A stretch of DNA of 64,000 nt. Origin: Gammaproteobacteria bacterium (GTDB lineage Bacteria > Pseudomonadota > Gammaproteobacteria > Pseudomonadales > Pseudohongiellaceae). The notes beneath the pieces are model-generated. The model searched no databases. It was not told where the DNA came from and saw nothing but the letters and a program-made list of their open reading frames with translations. The position numbers were made by a program, and so were the translations under genes. The DNA lies in contig VMDC01000027.1 in the NCBI GenBank assembly GCA_008081045.1, forward strand, positions 45,798 through 109,797. Direction: 5' to 3'. Below are positions 55,942 to 64,000 of the stretch, piece after piece. How positions within the stretch are numbered: the stretch's first letter is position 1; every line of letters starts with the position of its first letter.

Positions 55942-56898
55942 ATGAGTCAGAACATACCAGTCACAGAAATTGCCGCGGCAGAGGCAAAATTTACCGATCC
56001 GGACTTCACCCTCGATGGCGACACGCGCGCCGCTGTCGACCCGAGAGCCCTGGAGACCCTCTGGATCAACACCGGCAGTCTCTGCAATCTGACCTGCGAA
56101 AACTGTTATATCGAATCCAGCCCGACTAATGACCGGCTGGCCTATATCAGCCTGAGGGAAGTCTGCCAGCTGCTGGACGAAATAGAATCAGAAAAAATGG
56201 GCACCCGGGAAATCGGCTTCACAGGGGGTGAACCCTTTCTGAATAAGGAGATGGTTCCCATACTGGAAGCCTGTCTGACCCGGGGTTTCAAAGTGTTGGT
56301 ATTGACGAACGGCATGAACACCCTGTTGCGTGAGAAAGCCAGACTGGAGACCCTGCATCAGCGATTTACCGGAGCGCTGACTCTGCGAATTTCACTGGAT
56401 CACTACACTCCGGATATTCACGCTCTGGAGCGCGGCCCCCGTTCCTGGAAACCTGCCATCGAGTCACTCAGGTGGCTGTCGGGCACCGGCATCCCCTTCG
56501 CGGTCGCGGGGCGGACCATGTGGGATGAGGATGAAGCCAGCATGCGAGCCGGATTTCGACAACTATTTGCCGACGAGGAGATCACTCTGGATGCCGACTC
56601 TGCGGAACAGCTGGTGCTCTTTCCAGAGATGGATGAGTCTGCAGACGTACCCGAGATCACCACCGCCTGCTGGGGCATACTCGACCAGGACCCGGCCTCC
56701 ATGATGTGCGCCAGCTCTCGCATGGTAGTCAAGCACAAGGGCGATGATCATCTCTCAGTACAGGCCTGCACCCTGCTCCCCTATGATCCACGCTTCAACC
56801 TCGGTACGACGCTGAAGGCATCCTGGCGGGCGGTAAAGCTCAACCACCCTCACTGCGCAAAATTCTGCGTGCTCGGCGGGGGCAGCTGCTCAGCCTGA
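55942..56898 (+). CDS. Radical SAM protein with extra C-terminal cysteines
   Basis: 318 residues. The CxxxCxxC cluster motif is CNLTCENC (C48, C52, C55) and the partial GGE is GFTGGEPFLN. The TIM-barrel part runs to about 230, with SLDHYTPDIH in it. The last third has six further cysteines (TAC, MMC, QAC and C305, C309, C316 in CAKFC...GGGSC), which can ligate an auxiliary iron-sulfur cluster, as in SPASM-type enzymes. Substrate unknown. It is convergent with the glycosyltransferase gene, 26 bp apart, and divergent from purC, but does not resemble a peptide-maturase operon as no small precursor peptide is seen. Confidence 0.88.
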   Translation: MSQNIPVTEIAAAEAKFTDPDFTLDGDTRAAVDPRALETLWINTGSLCNLTCENCYIESSPTNDRLAYISLREVCQLLDEIESEKMGTREIGFTGGEPFLNKEMVPILEACLTRGFKVLVLTNGMNTLLREKARLETLHQRFTGALTLRISLDHYTPDIHALERGPRSWKPAIESLRWLSGTGIPFAVAGRTMWDEDEASMRAGFRQLFADEEITLDADSAEQLVLFPEMDESADVPEITTACWGILDQDPASMMCASSRMVVKHKGDDHLSVQACTLLPYDPRFNLGTTLKASWRAVKLNHPHCAKFCVLGGGSCSA

Positions 56899-56924
56899 AT
56901 ATCAGGGCGCAGCTTCGGCATGAC

Positions 56925-57626
56925 TCACTCTTTGTTCAGATGTAAGCCCCTCTCATAAAGGCGGTTCAGCCGATCCGGCGACAGCTGCAGGTGATACGCT
57001 ATTTTCATCAGCTGATTGAGAACTGCCTGCCTCCATATACCATTGCGCCTGAATCTGATGGCAGAAGTGCGCGCCTTGGCAGCAAGTCTCACTGGCCGGC
57101 CGAATCCGAGCAGCAATTTCGACAGTTCCGTGTCTTCAAAGATATCAATGTCAGGGATTTTAATGCCGGACTGTTTGATAGCGCGTGACAGAAACACGCA
57201 GTGATCAAGATACACAATGCCAGATCGGTCACAGCGAATATGGTTGGAGTACCAGGAAGTAAAGCGCAGCAATGGATGATCAAAATCGAACTGATGAGTA
57301 AAGCCCCCCCAGATCAGCTGATCTGCACCGGAAAGCGTTCGCATCAGCTCGATGTCATCCGGTTCGATCACACTACGGGGATGATGCAGTAACAGCATCT
57401 CACCCTGCGATTGCTCGATCCCCAAATTCAGTCTGGCCGCGCGGGAAGAACCCGGGAGACTCAGTACTTCAACACCGTGCCCGGCGACAATTTCAACAGT
57501 GCCGTCAGTGCTCCCGCCATCAATCACGAGGATCTCTGCCTGAGGGAGTCTGGCAAGCCGACTCATGATCGGGCCCAGATAGCCTGAGCTGGTCTCGTTG
57601 AAGGTGGGAAGAATGACGCTGATCAT
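56925..57626 (-). CDS. Glycosyltransferase family 2 (TIGR04283-like)
   Basis: 233 residues, GT-A fold. The start MISVILPTFNETSSG, the LVIDGGSTDGT motif and the SLPGSSRAARLNLGIEQSQGEMLLLHHP stretch (in pieces: SRAARLNLG, GEMLLLHHPRS) match the TIGR04283 family, seen in arsenosugar-type loci. The nucleotide-sugar DxD is replaced by HHPRS, which is unusual. ATG 57626 is used; the longer GTG frame from 57740 overlaps the tRNA gene and is rejected. Function of this copy is unknown; arsenosugar role is not supported by other genes here. Confidence 0.8.
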   Translation of the reverse strand: MISVILPTFNETSSGYLGPIMSRLARLPQAEILVIDGGSTDGTVEIVAGHGVEVLSLPGSSRAARLNLGIEQSQGEMLLLHHPRSVIEPDDIELMRTLSGADQLIWGGFTHQFDFDHPLLRFTSWYSNHIRCDRSGIVYLDHCVFLSRAIKQSGIKIPDIDIFEDTELSKLLLGFGRPVRLAAKARTSAIRFRRNGIWRQAVLNQLMKIAYHLQLSPDRLNRLYERGLHLNKE

Positions 57627-57725
57627 GTCGAGCCGGGGCGATAGATTTCCCTGAACGATGGGTTTTGTTGACCATCCCCGGAGCGGTCTGGAAAACGCCT
57701 CGAAAGCAGAGAGAGAAGGAGAAAG

Positions 57726-57803
57726 TGGTGCCGCCACCAAGAGTCGAACTCGGGACCTGCTGATTACAAGTCAGCTGCTCTACCACGGCTGAGCTATAGC
57801 GGC
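57726..57803 (-). tRNA. thrT: tRNA-Thr (anticodon TGT)
   Basis: Minus-strand cloverleaf of 78 bases including an encoded CCA. Acceptor stem GCCGCTA pairs with TGGCGGC (one G-T), D-arm GCTC...GAGC, anticodon stem GCTGA/TCAGC with loop CTTGTAA giving anticodon TGT at 57766-57768, variable loop AGGTC, and T-arm CCGAG-TTCGACT-CTTGG. Discriminator A. Closely resembles E. coli tRNA-Thr(TGT). It decodes ACA and ACG. Confidence 0.95.
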
Positions 57804-57857
57804 ACAGATTCGAGCCACGATCGGATGCGAAATCAGATGTGTGGTCGAAGGAGGCGA

Positions 57858-57886
57858 AGTTTACATAATCCAATTCAACGATTCAA
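57858..57886 (-). promoter_or_regulatory. Likely promoter of the tRNA-Thr gene
   Basis: On the minus strand TTGAAT (57881-57886), a 17-base spacer and TAAACT (57858-57863), each with four of six consensus bases, followed by a GC-rich discriminator-like TCGCC, typical of stringently controlled stable-RNA promoters. About 55 bases lie between the -10 and the mature tRNA 5' end. Confidence 0.4.
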
Positions 57887-57980
57887 TATCCCCTGATTCG
57901 GCGAGGCTGAATGGCCCCGGAGGCTCTGATTTTGGTATGCTCCTGACCTCTGACATGTGCCTGCAAGGAAAGGACACCAG

Positions 57981-59561
57981 ATGAACAGCCTCAACACCAG
58001 CGCGACCTGGCGGGCGCTGGCTGCTAAAAGCGCAGAGTTCAAGGCCCCTGATTTTTCACTGAACGCGCTATTCGCCCAAGGGGAGCGCTATGCCAATTTT
58101 TCTCTGGCGCGGGAAGACCTGCTGCTCGATTATTCCAAGAATTTGCTGGATGCAGAAACACGAACTCTGCTGATCCAACTCGCAGAAGAACGACGGCTCA
58201 AACAGGCCATTCAGGCGATGTTCGCTGGCGAAATCATCAACAAGACGGAACAGCGTCCGGCTCATCATGTCGCACTGCGCCTGCCGGAAGAGCAACAGAC
58301 CAACGGCGAAGTCAGCGCAACACTCCGAAAAATGTCAGCACTGGTTGAAAAAATTCACACCGGCGACTGGACGGGACACTCGGGCAGACAAATAGAGACT
58401 GTCATCAATATCGGGATTGGAGGCTCTGATCTGGGACCTGCCATGGTCGTGGAAGCACTTCGCAGCGAATGCTTGCCGAGCTTGACTGTACAGTTCGTTT
58501 CCAACGTCGATCCCATCCACATGCAGCAGATGCTGGAGCGAAGCAATCCCGAAACGACCTTGTTTATCGTCGCGTCCAAATCCTTCACTACCGCTGAAAC
58601 TCTGGCCAATGCAAATTACGCCCGCCGGTGGCTGCTGAAATCCGGCTGCGCGGCCGACTGTCTGAACCGTCATTTTGTCGCCGTTTCCAGCAATGTGAAC
58701 AGCGCGCTCGCGTTCGGCATCGCCGAAGAAAATATCTATCCGATGTGGGACTGGGTAGGCGGGCGCTATTCGCTGTGGTCTGCTATCGGATTACCAATTG
58801 CTCTGGCCATCGGAATGGACAAATTCAGGCAGCTGCTGGCTGGTGCCCACAGCATGGATCAACACTTTGCCACTGCCGAGTTCAGCGAAAACATGCCGGT
58901 AGTCATGGGCTTGCTCAGTGTCTGGTACAGAGGCTTTTTTGACACAGACAGTTTTGCCGTCGTTCCCTACTCTCAATCGCTGGATAAGTTACCGGATTTT
59001 CTACAGCAACTTTCAATGGAAAGTCTGGGCAAACGGGTTACCCGGGACGGTGAACCCTTGCCTGTCAACTCAGGCGCCGTGATCTGGGGTACCCCGGGCA
59101 CCAATGGTCAGCACTCCTACTTTCAGCTGCTGCATCAGGGCACCTGTGTGATACCGGTAGACTTTATCGCAGTGGCGAACAGCAATGCCGATGACGCTGC
59201 AGAACAACACGAGCAGCTGCTGGCAAACTGTCTGGCGCAGAGTCTGGCACTGATGGAGGGCCGGGAGAATTCTGCTGAACCCCATCGGAGTTCCCCGGGC
59301 TCCCGACCAAGCAATACGCTGATCCTTAAAGCGCTGTCTCCTTCTGCTCTCGGAAGCCTGCTCGCTCTGTTTGAGCATCAAGTTTTTGTGCAAAGCGTCA
59401 TCTGGGACATCAACGCGTTTGACCAGTGGGGCGTTGAACTCGGCAAAACCCTTGCCAAAGAGATGCTACAGGCCCTTGGCGACGAAGCAGAGAGAGCTGA
59501 TCTCGACGCCTCCAGTCAGGGATTAATCGCTCAGCTCAAGCGCTGGCAGGGCACAGCTTAA
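57981..59561 (+). CDS. pgi: Glucose-6-phosphate isomerase
   Basis: 526 residues, glycolysis/gluconeogenesis: interconverts glucose-6-phosphate and fructose-6-phosphate. Signatures are VINIGIGGSDLGPAMV, FIVASKSFTTAETL, NIYPMWDWVGGRYSLWSAIGLP, GTPGTNGQHSYFQLLHQGT with the catalytic histidine, and near the C-terminus INAFDQWGVELGK. The ATG at 57981 follows AAGGACACCAG; a GTG eight codons earlier is less likely. The length is slightly shorter than E. coli (549). Convergent with the tRNA-binding-domain gene. Confidence 0.97.
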   Translation: MNSLNTSATWRALAAKSAEFKAPDFSLNALFAQGERYANFSLAREDLLLDYSKNLLDAETRTLLIQLAEERRLKQAIQAMFAGEIINKTEQRPAHHVALRLPEEQQTNGEVSATLRKMSALVEKIHTGDWTGHSGRQIETVINIGIGGSDLGPAMVVEALRSECLPSLTVQFVSNVDPIHMQQMLERSNPETTLFIVASKSFTTAETLANANYARRWLLKSGCAADCLNRHFVAVSSNVNSALAFGIAEENIYPMWDWVGGRYSLWSAIGLPIALAIGMDKFRQLLAGAHSMDQHFATAEFSENMPVVMGLLSVWYRGFFDTDSFAVVPYSQSLDKLPDFLQQLSMESLGKRVTRDGEPLPVNSGAVIWGTPGTNGQHSYFQLLHQGTCVIPVDFIAVANSNADDAAEQHEQLLANCLAQSLALMEGRENSAEPHRSSPGSRPSNTLILKALSPSALGSLLALFEHQVFVQSVIWDINAFDQWGVELGKTLAKEMLQALGDEAERADLDASSQGLIAQLKRWQGTA

Positions 59562-59622
59562 CCGCAGAAGAAGGCACCCTCGCCGGCGGACGCATGGCAC
59601 AGACCGTGACCTTGCCGCCCAG

Positions 59623-59961
59623 TCAGCCGAGCTTGGCGCCGTTTTTCACCGGCCGCTCCGGCATGATCAGCACCACCGCGCCATCCTCCCGATAAAAACC
59701 TGTCACCAGACATTCGGACATGATCGGTCCGATCTGCTTTTTGGGAAAATTGACCACCGCGACCACCTGCCTGCCAAGCAGATCCTCTGCGTCATACAGA
59801 TCGGTGATCTGAGCGCTGGACTTCCGCAAGCCGATCTCCTCGCCAAAATCGATTTGCAGTTTCCAGGCGGGCTTTCTGGCTTCCGGAAACTCGCTGACTT
59901 CGACGACTGTGCCGACACGCAGCTCCACCTGTGTAAATTCATCCCAAGTAATTTCTTTCAT
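59623..59961 (-). CDS. tRNA-binding domain protein (CsaA type)
   Basis: 112 residues, a stand-alone tRNA-binding OB-fold as in CsaA/YgjH. Motifs: EFTQVELRVGTVVEVSEFPEARKPAWKLQIDFG, LRKSSAQITDLY and GRQVVAVVNFPKKQIGP with FMSECLVTGF-type ending MSECLVTGFYREDG. In Bacillus CsaA this is a putative chaperone or tRNA-binding protein. It lies at the downstream end of the manC-galU-manB-GGCT run, 47 bp after GGCT. Confidence 0.9.
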   Translation of the reverse strand: MKEITWDEFTQVELRVGTVVEVSEFPEARKPAWKLQIDFGEEIGLRKSSAQITDLYDAEDLLGRQVVAVVNFPKKQIGPIMSECLVTGFYREDGAVVLIMPERPVKNGAKLG

Positions 59962-60008
59962 GCTGTTTCTGATATGCCCCGGTCAGTTTGCAGAACCCTA
60001 TCATCCAC

Positions 60009-60359
60009 TCATGCGTTCAAAATATAAACACAGGTCTCACAGAGACCACCGTTGATCAGCTCGGCGTGAGTCACTACTCGGCGATAGGCTTCGCCCTCAA
60101 ACTCATCAATTCTGTCCCAGTGTCGAGCGAGATCTTCCGAGTGAAAAATCTGCCCAGCCACCGCAGGTGCCTGAGGGTCCAGTCGCAGCGCCGGAAATCC
60201 GTGAGTGTGCCCCCAACCTTCAGCGTGAAGCGTGCCATACACGCGTGCCGGGGCCCAGCTGCCGTCCAGTGGCGCAAGCACGTGCTCGTTCACTTCACCC
60301 GGGGCCAGCGTTCCGTACACAAACAAACGGGGCGGAGAAGCCTGAACGCGCTGACTCAT
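60009..60359 (-). CDS. Gamma-glutamylcyclotransferase-like protein (GGCT/AIG2 fold)
   Basis: 116 residues. The family start FVYGTLAPGEVNEHVL (YGTL motif), VYGTLHAEGWG and the catalytic glutamate in DEFEGEAYRRV identify an AIG2/GGCT-fold enzyme, which cyclises gamma-glutamyl groups to 5-oxoproline; small bacterial members often act on gamma-glutamylamines or have unknown substrates. It starts three bases after the manB stop, so it is co-transcribed with manB. Confidence 0.88.
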   Translation of the reverse strand: MSQRVQASPPRLFVYGTLAPGEVNEHVLAPLDGSWAPARVYGTLHAEGWGHTHGFPALRLDPQAPAVAGQIFHSEDLARHWDRIDEFEGEAYRRVVTHAELINGGLCETCVYILNA

Positions 60360-60362
60360 GAC

Positions 60363-61715
60363 TCAGGCACGAATCAAAGCCAGCAGCTCATCGGTTTTCG
60401 CCTGCATGAGCACCTTGTCTCCCCGCGACTCCACGTTCAGCCTGACCAGGGGCTCAGTATTTGACATTCGGATGTTGAAACGCCAGTCGGCAAAATCGAC
60501 CGACAATCCATCAGTATGATCCACTGCGAGAGCGCCCAACGCATAGCGGGCTTCAATCTGTTCCAGCAGCGCCTCCGCATCCTCAACCGTGCTGTTGATT
60601 TCGCCACTAGCTGGAAAAGCTGCCATGCGCTCATTAACCAGTTGGGACAAAGGTTTGCCCGTAGTCGACATCCGCTCCAGGACAAGCAGCCAGGGCACCA
60701 TGCCGCTGTCGCAATAAAAGAAATCGCGGAAGTAGTGGTGAGCACTCATTTCACCCCCGTAGGCGGCATCCTCACGCCGCATTACCTCCTTGATAAAAGC
60801 ATGACCGGACTTGCACAACACCGGCTCTCCGCCCTGGTTCTGCACAACTTCGAGAGTATTCCAGGTCAGGCGTGGGTCATGAACAATCTTGGCACCTGCC
60901 TCGCGCTCCAGAAAGGTCTGAGCCAGCAGACCGACGATATAGTAGCCCTCGATGAACCGGCCATTTTCATCAAAGAAAAAACAGCGGTCAAAGTCACCAT
61001 CCCAGGCGATCCCGATGTCTGCCTGATGTTCGGCAATAGCCGCTGCCGTGGGAGTGCGATTTTCCTCCAGCATCGGATTCGGCACGCCATTCGGGAAATG
61101 CCCGTCAGGCTGATGATGCACCTTGATGAGTTCAAACGGCAGATGCGGCTCCAGAAGATCAATGGCGGGCCCGGCGCCGCCATTGCCTGCGTTACAGACA
61201 ATTTTCAGGGGCTTCAGCAGACTGGCATCCACATACGTCAGGAGATGCTCAATGTATGCCGGTTTGGTATTGATCCTCTCCAGCACCCCGGTCTTTTCGG
61301 GCTCGGGGAATTGGCTTTGCTCTGCGAGTTTTTTGATGTCGAACAGGCCGGTGTCTGCGCTGATAGGCCTGCTGTTTTCCCGCACCAGCTTCATGCCATT
61401 GTAGTCCTTGGGATTATGACTGGCCGTGACGGCAATCCCACCATCGGCCTTGAGATGTGAGGTAGCAAAGTAAACTTCCTCTGTGCCACATTGGCCGATG
61501 TTCAGGACATCTGCGCCACCCTCCATCAGCCCGCGGCTGACAGCAGTGCACAGCGCCTCACTGGTCAAGCGAATGTCGAAGCCGACGACTACCCGTCCGG
61601 GTGAGAGTAAGGCAGCATAAGCCCGGCCAATCCGGTAGGCGATGTCTTCATTCAGCTGGTCCGGTACACGGCCTCGAATATCATAAGCTTTGAAACAGGT
61701 GATCTCTGTTGTCAT
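60363..61715 (-). CDS. manB: Phosphomannomutase / phosphoglucomutase
   Basis: 450 residues, AlgC/ManB type. The N-terminus [20 protein letters not shown], the phosphoserine loop [15 protein letters not shown], the metal loop [18 protein letters not shown] and the late sugar loop GEMSAHHYF are all visible, plus [14 protein letters not shown] in domain 4. It interconverts mannose-6-P / mannose-1-P (and the glucose pair). The ATG at 61715 begins the conserved part; the frame reaches 61832 without conservation. Between galU and GGCT in one run, supplying sugar-1-phosphates for nucleotide-sugar synthesis. Confidence 0.95.
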   Translation of the reverse strand: MTTEITCFKAYDIRGRVPDQLNEDIAYRIGRAYAALLSPGRVVVGFDIRLTSEALCTAVSRGLMEGGADVLNIGQCGTEEVYFATSHLKADGGIAVTASHNPKDYNGMKLVRENSRPISADTGLFDIKKLAEQSQFPEPEKTGVLERINTKPAYIEHLLTYVDASLLKPLKIVCNAGNGGAGPAIDLLEPHLPFELIKVHHQPDGHFPNGVPNPMLEENRTPTAAAIAEHQADIGIAWDGDFDRCFFFDENGRFIEGYYIVGLLAQTFLEREAGAKIVHDPRLTWNTLEVVQNQGGEPVLCKSGHAFIKEVMRREDAAYGGEMSAHHYFRDFFYCDSGMVPWLLVLERMSTTGKPLSQLVNERMAAFPASGEINSTVEDAEALLEQIEARYALGALAVDHTDGLSVDFADWRFNIRMSNTEPLVRLNVESRGDKVLMQAKTDELLALIRA

Positions 61716-61734
61716 GGTGCCACTCGCATCCCTG

Positions 61735-62565
61735 CTACTCACTGTGCATTTTGGCAAAAGTGTAATTGGTCGCGTCAATAAACCCGCCAACGCTGCCACA
61801 GTCAAAGCGCGTGCCCTGAAATTTATAGCCAATCACGTTACCTCGGCGGGCTTGCGTCAGCAGAGCATCCGTAATCTGAATTTCGCCGTTCTTGCCGGGC
61901 GGCGTGTCATCGAGGATGTCAAAAATTTCCGGAGTAAGCACGTACCGACCGATAATCGCCAGATTACTGGGAGCATCTTCCGGCGCAGGTTTCTCAACCA
62001 TGTCGCTGATACGAATAATGCCGGGCTCCTCTTCCTCTCCGGCAATCACGCCATATCGATAGGTCTCTTCCCGAGGCACTTCCTCAATGGCAACAACGCT
62101 GCAGCCGAATCGCTGGTAGAGCGCTACCATCTGCGACAGCACTCCGGGTCCCTCAGTCACACAATAATCATCCGCGAGTATGACGGCAAAGGGCTCGCGG
62201 CCAATCAGCCTGCCACCGACTGAAACTGCATGTCCGAGCCCCTTCATCTCCACCTGACGCGTGTAGGAGAACGTGCACTGCCTCATCACTGCCCGGGTTT
62301 CTTCCAGCATGGATTCCTTGTCAGAGCCGGCAATCTGATCCTCCAGTTCATAGGCAATATCGAAGTGATCTTCCAGTGCACGTTTACCGCGACCGGTAAC
62401 GATCGCCATATCAACAATGCCGGCTTCCATCGCCTCCTCAACCCCGTACTGAATCAGTGGTTTAGTGACAATTGGCAGCATTTCCTTTGGCATAGATTTG
62501 GTCGCCGGCAGAAAGCGGGTGCCATAGCCAGCCGCTGGAAACAGGCATTTCTTTACAGTGGTCAT
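61735..62565 (-). CDS. galU: UTP-glucose-1-phosphate uridylyltransferase
   Basis: 276 residues. The start [27 protein letters not shown] (in pieces: [20 protein letters not shown]) and [39 protein letters not shown] match GalU, which makes UDP-glucose from UTP and glucose-1-phosphate. It follows manC and precedes manB by 19 bp, so the operon covers both UDP-glucose and GDP-mannose supply. Confidence 0.97.
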   Translation of the reverse strand: MTTVKKCLFPAAGYGTRFLPATKSMPKEMLPIVTKPLIQYGVEEAMEAGIVDMAIVTGRGKRALEDHFDIAYELEDQIAGSDKESMLEETRAVMRQCTFSYTRQVEMKGLGHAVSVGGRLIGREPFAVILADDYCVTEGPGVLSQMVALYQRFGCSVVAIEEVPREETYRYGVIAGEEEEPGIIRISDMVEKPAPEDAPSNLAIIGRYVLTPEIFDILDDTPPGKNGEIQITDALLTQARRGNVIGYKFQGTRFDCGSVGGFIDATNYTFAKMHSE

Positions 62566-62636
62566 AACAAATTTTTCGCCCTGGTTAGAAGTGGTTGGAT
62601 CTTGAAAATTACTGTCGCGGCCTTGTCCTGGTGATC

Positions 62637-64000
62637 CTATCGACCATAAACATCATCAAAGCGCTCAATATCATCCTCACCCAGATAATCGCCAAGCTGC
62701 ACTTCGATAAGCTCAACAGACTCTGAGCCGGGATTACTCAGGCGATGAACAGCACCTTTGGGAATGTAGGTCGACTGATTGGCATGCAGTACAAAATCTT
62801 TGCCCGCACAGTGTATCTCGCCCGGACCTTTGATGAACGTCCAGTGTTCACTGCGATGCGCATGACGCTGAAGCGACAGTGCTCCGCCCGGAAGCACGGT
62901 AATGTGTTTCACCTGAAACCCGAACCCGCTCGCCAGAGTACGGTAGCAACCCCAGGGGCGATGGACAACGGAAGTGGTTTCAGTCAGCTGCGGAGCCCGC
63001 TCCTTCAGCCCCTCAACCAGTTGCTTGACCCGCTGCAGCTCGTTGCTGCTCGCTACCAGAACCGCATCGTCTGTTTCTACTACGGTCACGTTTTCAAGCC
63101 CGATCGCTGCGACCGTACGCGATGCAGCATAGACATAGCTCTGTCGAGTACCGATCATCTCGACCTGACCCGAAACCACATTGCCAGCCTCATCTTTCGG
63201 ACTGACGTCCCACAGCGACTGCCAGGAGCCCAGATCGTTCCAGCCAGCATCAAGGGGCACCATCGCTGCCCGGCTGGTCTTTTCCATCAAAGCATAATCG
63301 ATGGATTCAGAACGACAGGCCGCAAACTCAGCATCCGGAATTCGCAGGAAATCCAGATCAGGCGAAATCCGCTCAAACGCAAGACGGCACTGCTGCACAA
63401 TATCGGGCGCATGAGTTTCCATTTCCAGAAGCAATTCGGCAGCCGAAAACAGGAACATCCCGCTGTTCCAGTAATGCTCTCCGCTGGACACGTAAGCAGA
63501 AGCAGTCTCGAGATCCGGCTTTTCGACAAATGCTTCAACCCGGAATCCTCTTTCAGAAACTGGCTCCCCCTTTTTGAGATAGCCGTAGCCGGTTTCTGGT
63601 CGACCTGGCACTATACCAAACGCCACCATGTATTTCTCTGAAGCCAGCTCAATCGCAGCAGCAACGGCTTGTTCAAAAGCTGACAGGTTTGTGATTTTGT
63701 GATCTGCAGCCAGCACCAGAATTTGCGCATCCTGATCTTCAGCGATAGCAGCCAGTGCTGCCATGGTCACAGCGGGCGCCGTATTTCGACCGACGGGTTC
63801 GAGCAGAATCTGACTGCCTTCTGTCAGTTGTTGCTCACGCAACTGTTCAGCGATCAGAAAACGAGGATCGCGGGTTCCCAGCACCCGAATCGTTCCGAGC
63901 TCAGGCAGGCCGCGCAATCGCATGAGGGTCTGTTGGAACAGCGAACTCGTGCCATCCAGCTCGATAAACTGCTTGGGCATGGCCGCACGACTTAGGGGCC
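62637..64000 (-). CDS. manC: Mannose-1-phosphate guanylyltransferase / mannose-6-phosphate isomerase (N-terminus cut by window edge)
   Basis: At least 454 residues present. The frame is open up to base 64000: upstream of the ATG at 63980 it reads PLSRAAMPKQF, the known inner motif WPLSR..PKQF, so that ATG is internal and the true start is beyond the window. The nucleotidyltransferase domain shows EPVGRNTAPAVTMAA and FGIVPGRPETGYGYL; EKPDLETA and WNSGMF follow, with GWNDLGSW later. The C-terminal cupin is the PMI domain, with VHRPWGCYRTLASG, VLPGGALSLQRHAHRSEHW and GAVHRLSNPG. The bifunctional AlgA/ManC type makes GDP-mannose. First of the galU-manB-GGCT run. Confidence 0.95.
   Translation of the reverse strand, partial: PLSRAAMPKQFIELDGTSSLFQQTLMRLRGLPELGTIRVLGTRDPRFLIAEQLREQQLTEGSQILLEPVGRNTAPAVTMAALAAIAEDQDAQILVLAADHKITNLSAFEQAVAAAIELASEKYMVAFGIVPGRPETGYGYLKKGEPVSERGFRVEAFVEKPDLETASAYVSSGEHYWNSGMFLFSAAELLLEMETHAPDIVQQCRLAFERISPDLDFLRIPDAEFAACRSESIDYALMEKTSRAAMVPLDAGWNDLGSWQSLWDVSPKDEAGNVVSGQVEMIGTRQSYVYAASRTVAAIGLENVTVVETDDAVLVASSNELQRVKQLVEGLKERAPQLTETTSVVHRPWGCYRTLASGFGFQVKHITVLPGGALSLQRHAHRSEHWTFIKGPGEIHCAGKDFVLHANQSTYIPKGAVHRLSNPGSESVELIEVQLGDYLGEDDIERFDDVYGR

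Noticed and set aside
60516..61460. A 314-codon plus-strand open frame
   Set aside because: Shadow of manB; no recognisable domain and the conserved phosphoserine loop is on the other strand.
62745..63641. A 298-codon plus-strand open frame
   Set aside because: Shadow of manC; basic, low-complexity composition and no motif.
63980..64000. ATG at 63980 as the manC start
   Set aside because: The upstream in-frame codons encode PLSRAA before MPKQF, the inner part of the ManC signature, so the true start lies beyond the window edge.

Overview
The window looks like a chromosomal segment of a free-living, probably marine or aquatic, Gammaproteobacterium. Supporting signs are the gamma-type neighbourhood tesA / ybbA-ybbP, the mpl-LON-TIGR02444-ubiX group, a TonB-dependent receptor, a lipoprotein S9 peptidase, a proteobacterial PPi-dependent phosphofructokinase and many small convergent or divergent operons. 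I cannot name the genus from sequence alone. I see no rRNA, CRISPR array, insertion sequence, integrase, phage or plasmid gene. Coding density is very high and several convergent genes overlap or nearly abut.

Layout. 1-8.9 kb: a truncated SDR, a nitronate-monooxygenase-type flavoprotein, a TonB receptor closed by a perfect palindromic terminator, a CoA pyrophosphatase, a diguanylate cyclase, an SLC13 permease, a dienelactone-hydrolase-family enzyme and a peroxiredoxin. 9-17 kb: envelope and wall functions (YdcF-like DUF218 protein, AsmA-like anchored protein, trypsin-like protease with a small membrane partner, LON-domain protein, Mpl, TIGR02444 protein, M20 peptidase, UbiX). 17-29 kb: pyrophosphate phosphofructokinase, PdxH, a MORN protein, a fructosamine-kinase-family protein, YbbP-YbbA with divergent TesA, GNAT, MFS, then an overlapping bcp-hydrolase-pdxJ run. 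29-37 kb: sirtuin, hydrolase, a DUF255 thioredoxin-like protein with an apparent C-terminal DsbD-alpha-like domain, thioesterase, an exported methyltransferase-like protein, a DUF4269 protein, a possible decayed gene, an HCCA isomerase and a secreted unknown.

37-52 kb is a catabolic block: MFS, class-II haloalkane dehalogenase, acyl-CoA ligase, a formylglycine-generating enzyme, then acyl-CoA dehydrogenase, thiolase and HSD10-type dehydrogenase on one strand, facing alpha-methylacyl-CoA racemase, enoyl-CoA hydratase and an ABM-domain protein on the other. Together these encode activation, racemisation and a full beta-oxidation turn, which suggests methyl-branched or isoprenoid acyl chains (inference). 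Two paralogous secreted proteins of unknown function (41.3-42.3 and 51.2-52.2 kb) bracket this block. An alanine/glycine symporter has a seven-copy 9-bp repeat upstream of it.

52-64 kb: S9 peptidase, PurC, a radical SAM protein convergent with a TIGR04283-like glycosyltransferase, tRNA-Thr(TGT), glucose-6-phosphate isomerase, and the run manC-galU-manB-GGCT-tRNA-binding-domain gene, which makes GDP-mannose and UDP-glucose precursors for surface polysaccharide. manC runs off the right edge.

No single gene cluster is clearly a new defence or mobile system. The best candidates for undescribed biology are the exported methyltransferase-like protein, the paralogous secreted pair around the beta-oxidation block, the radical SAM/glycosyltransferase pair, and the repeat upstream of the symporter gene.
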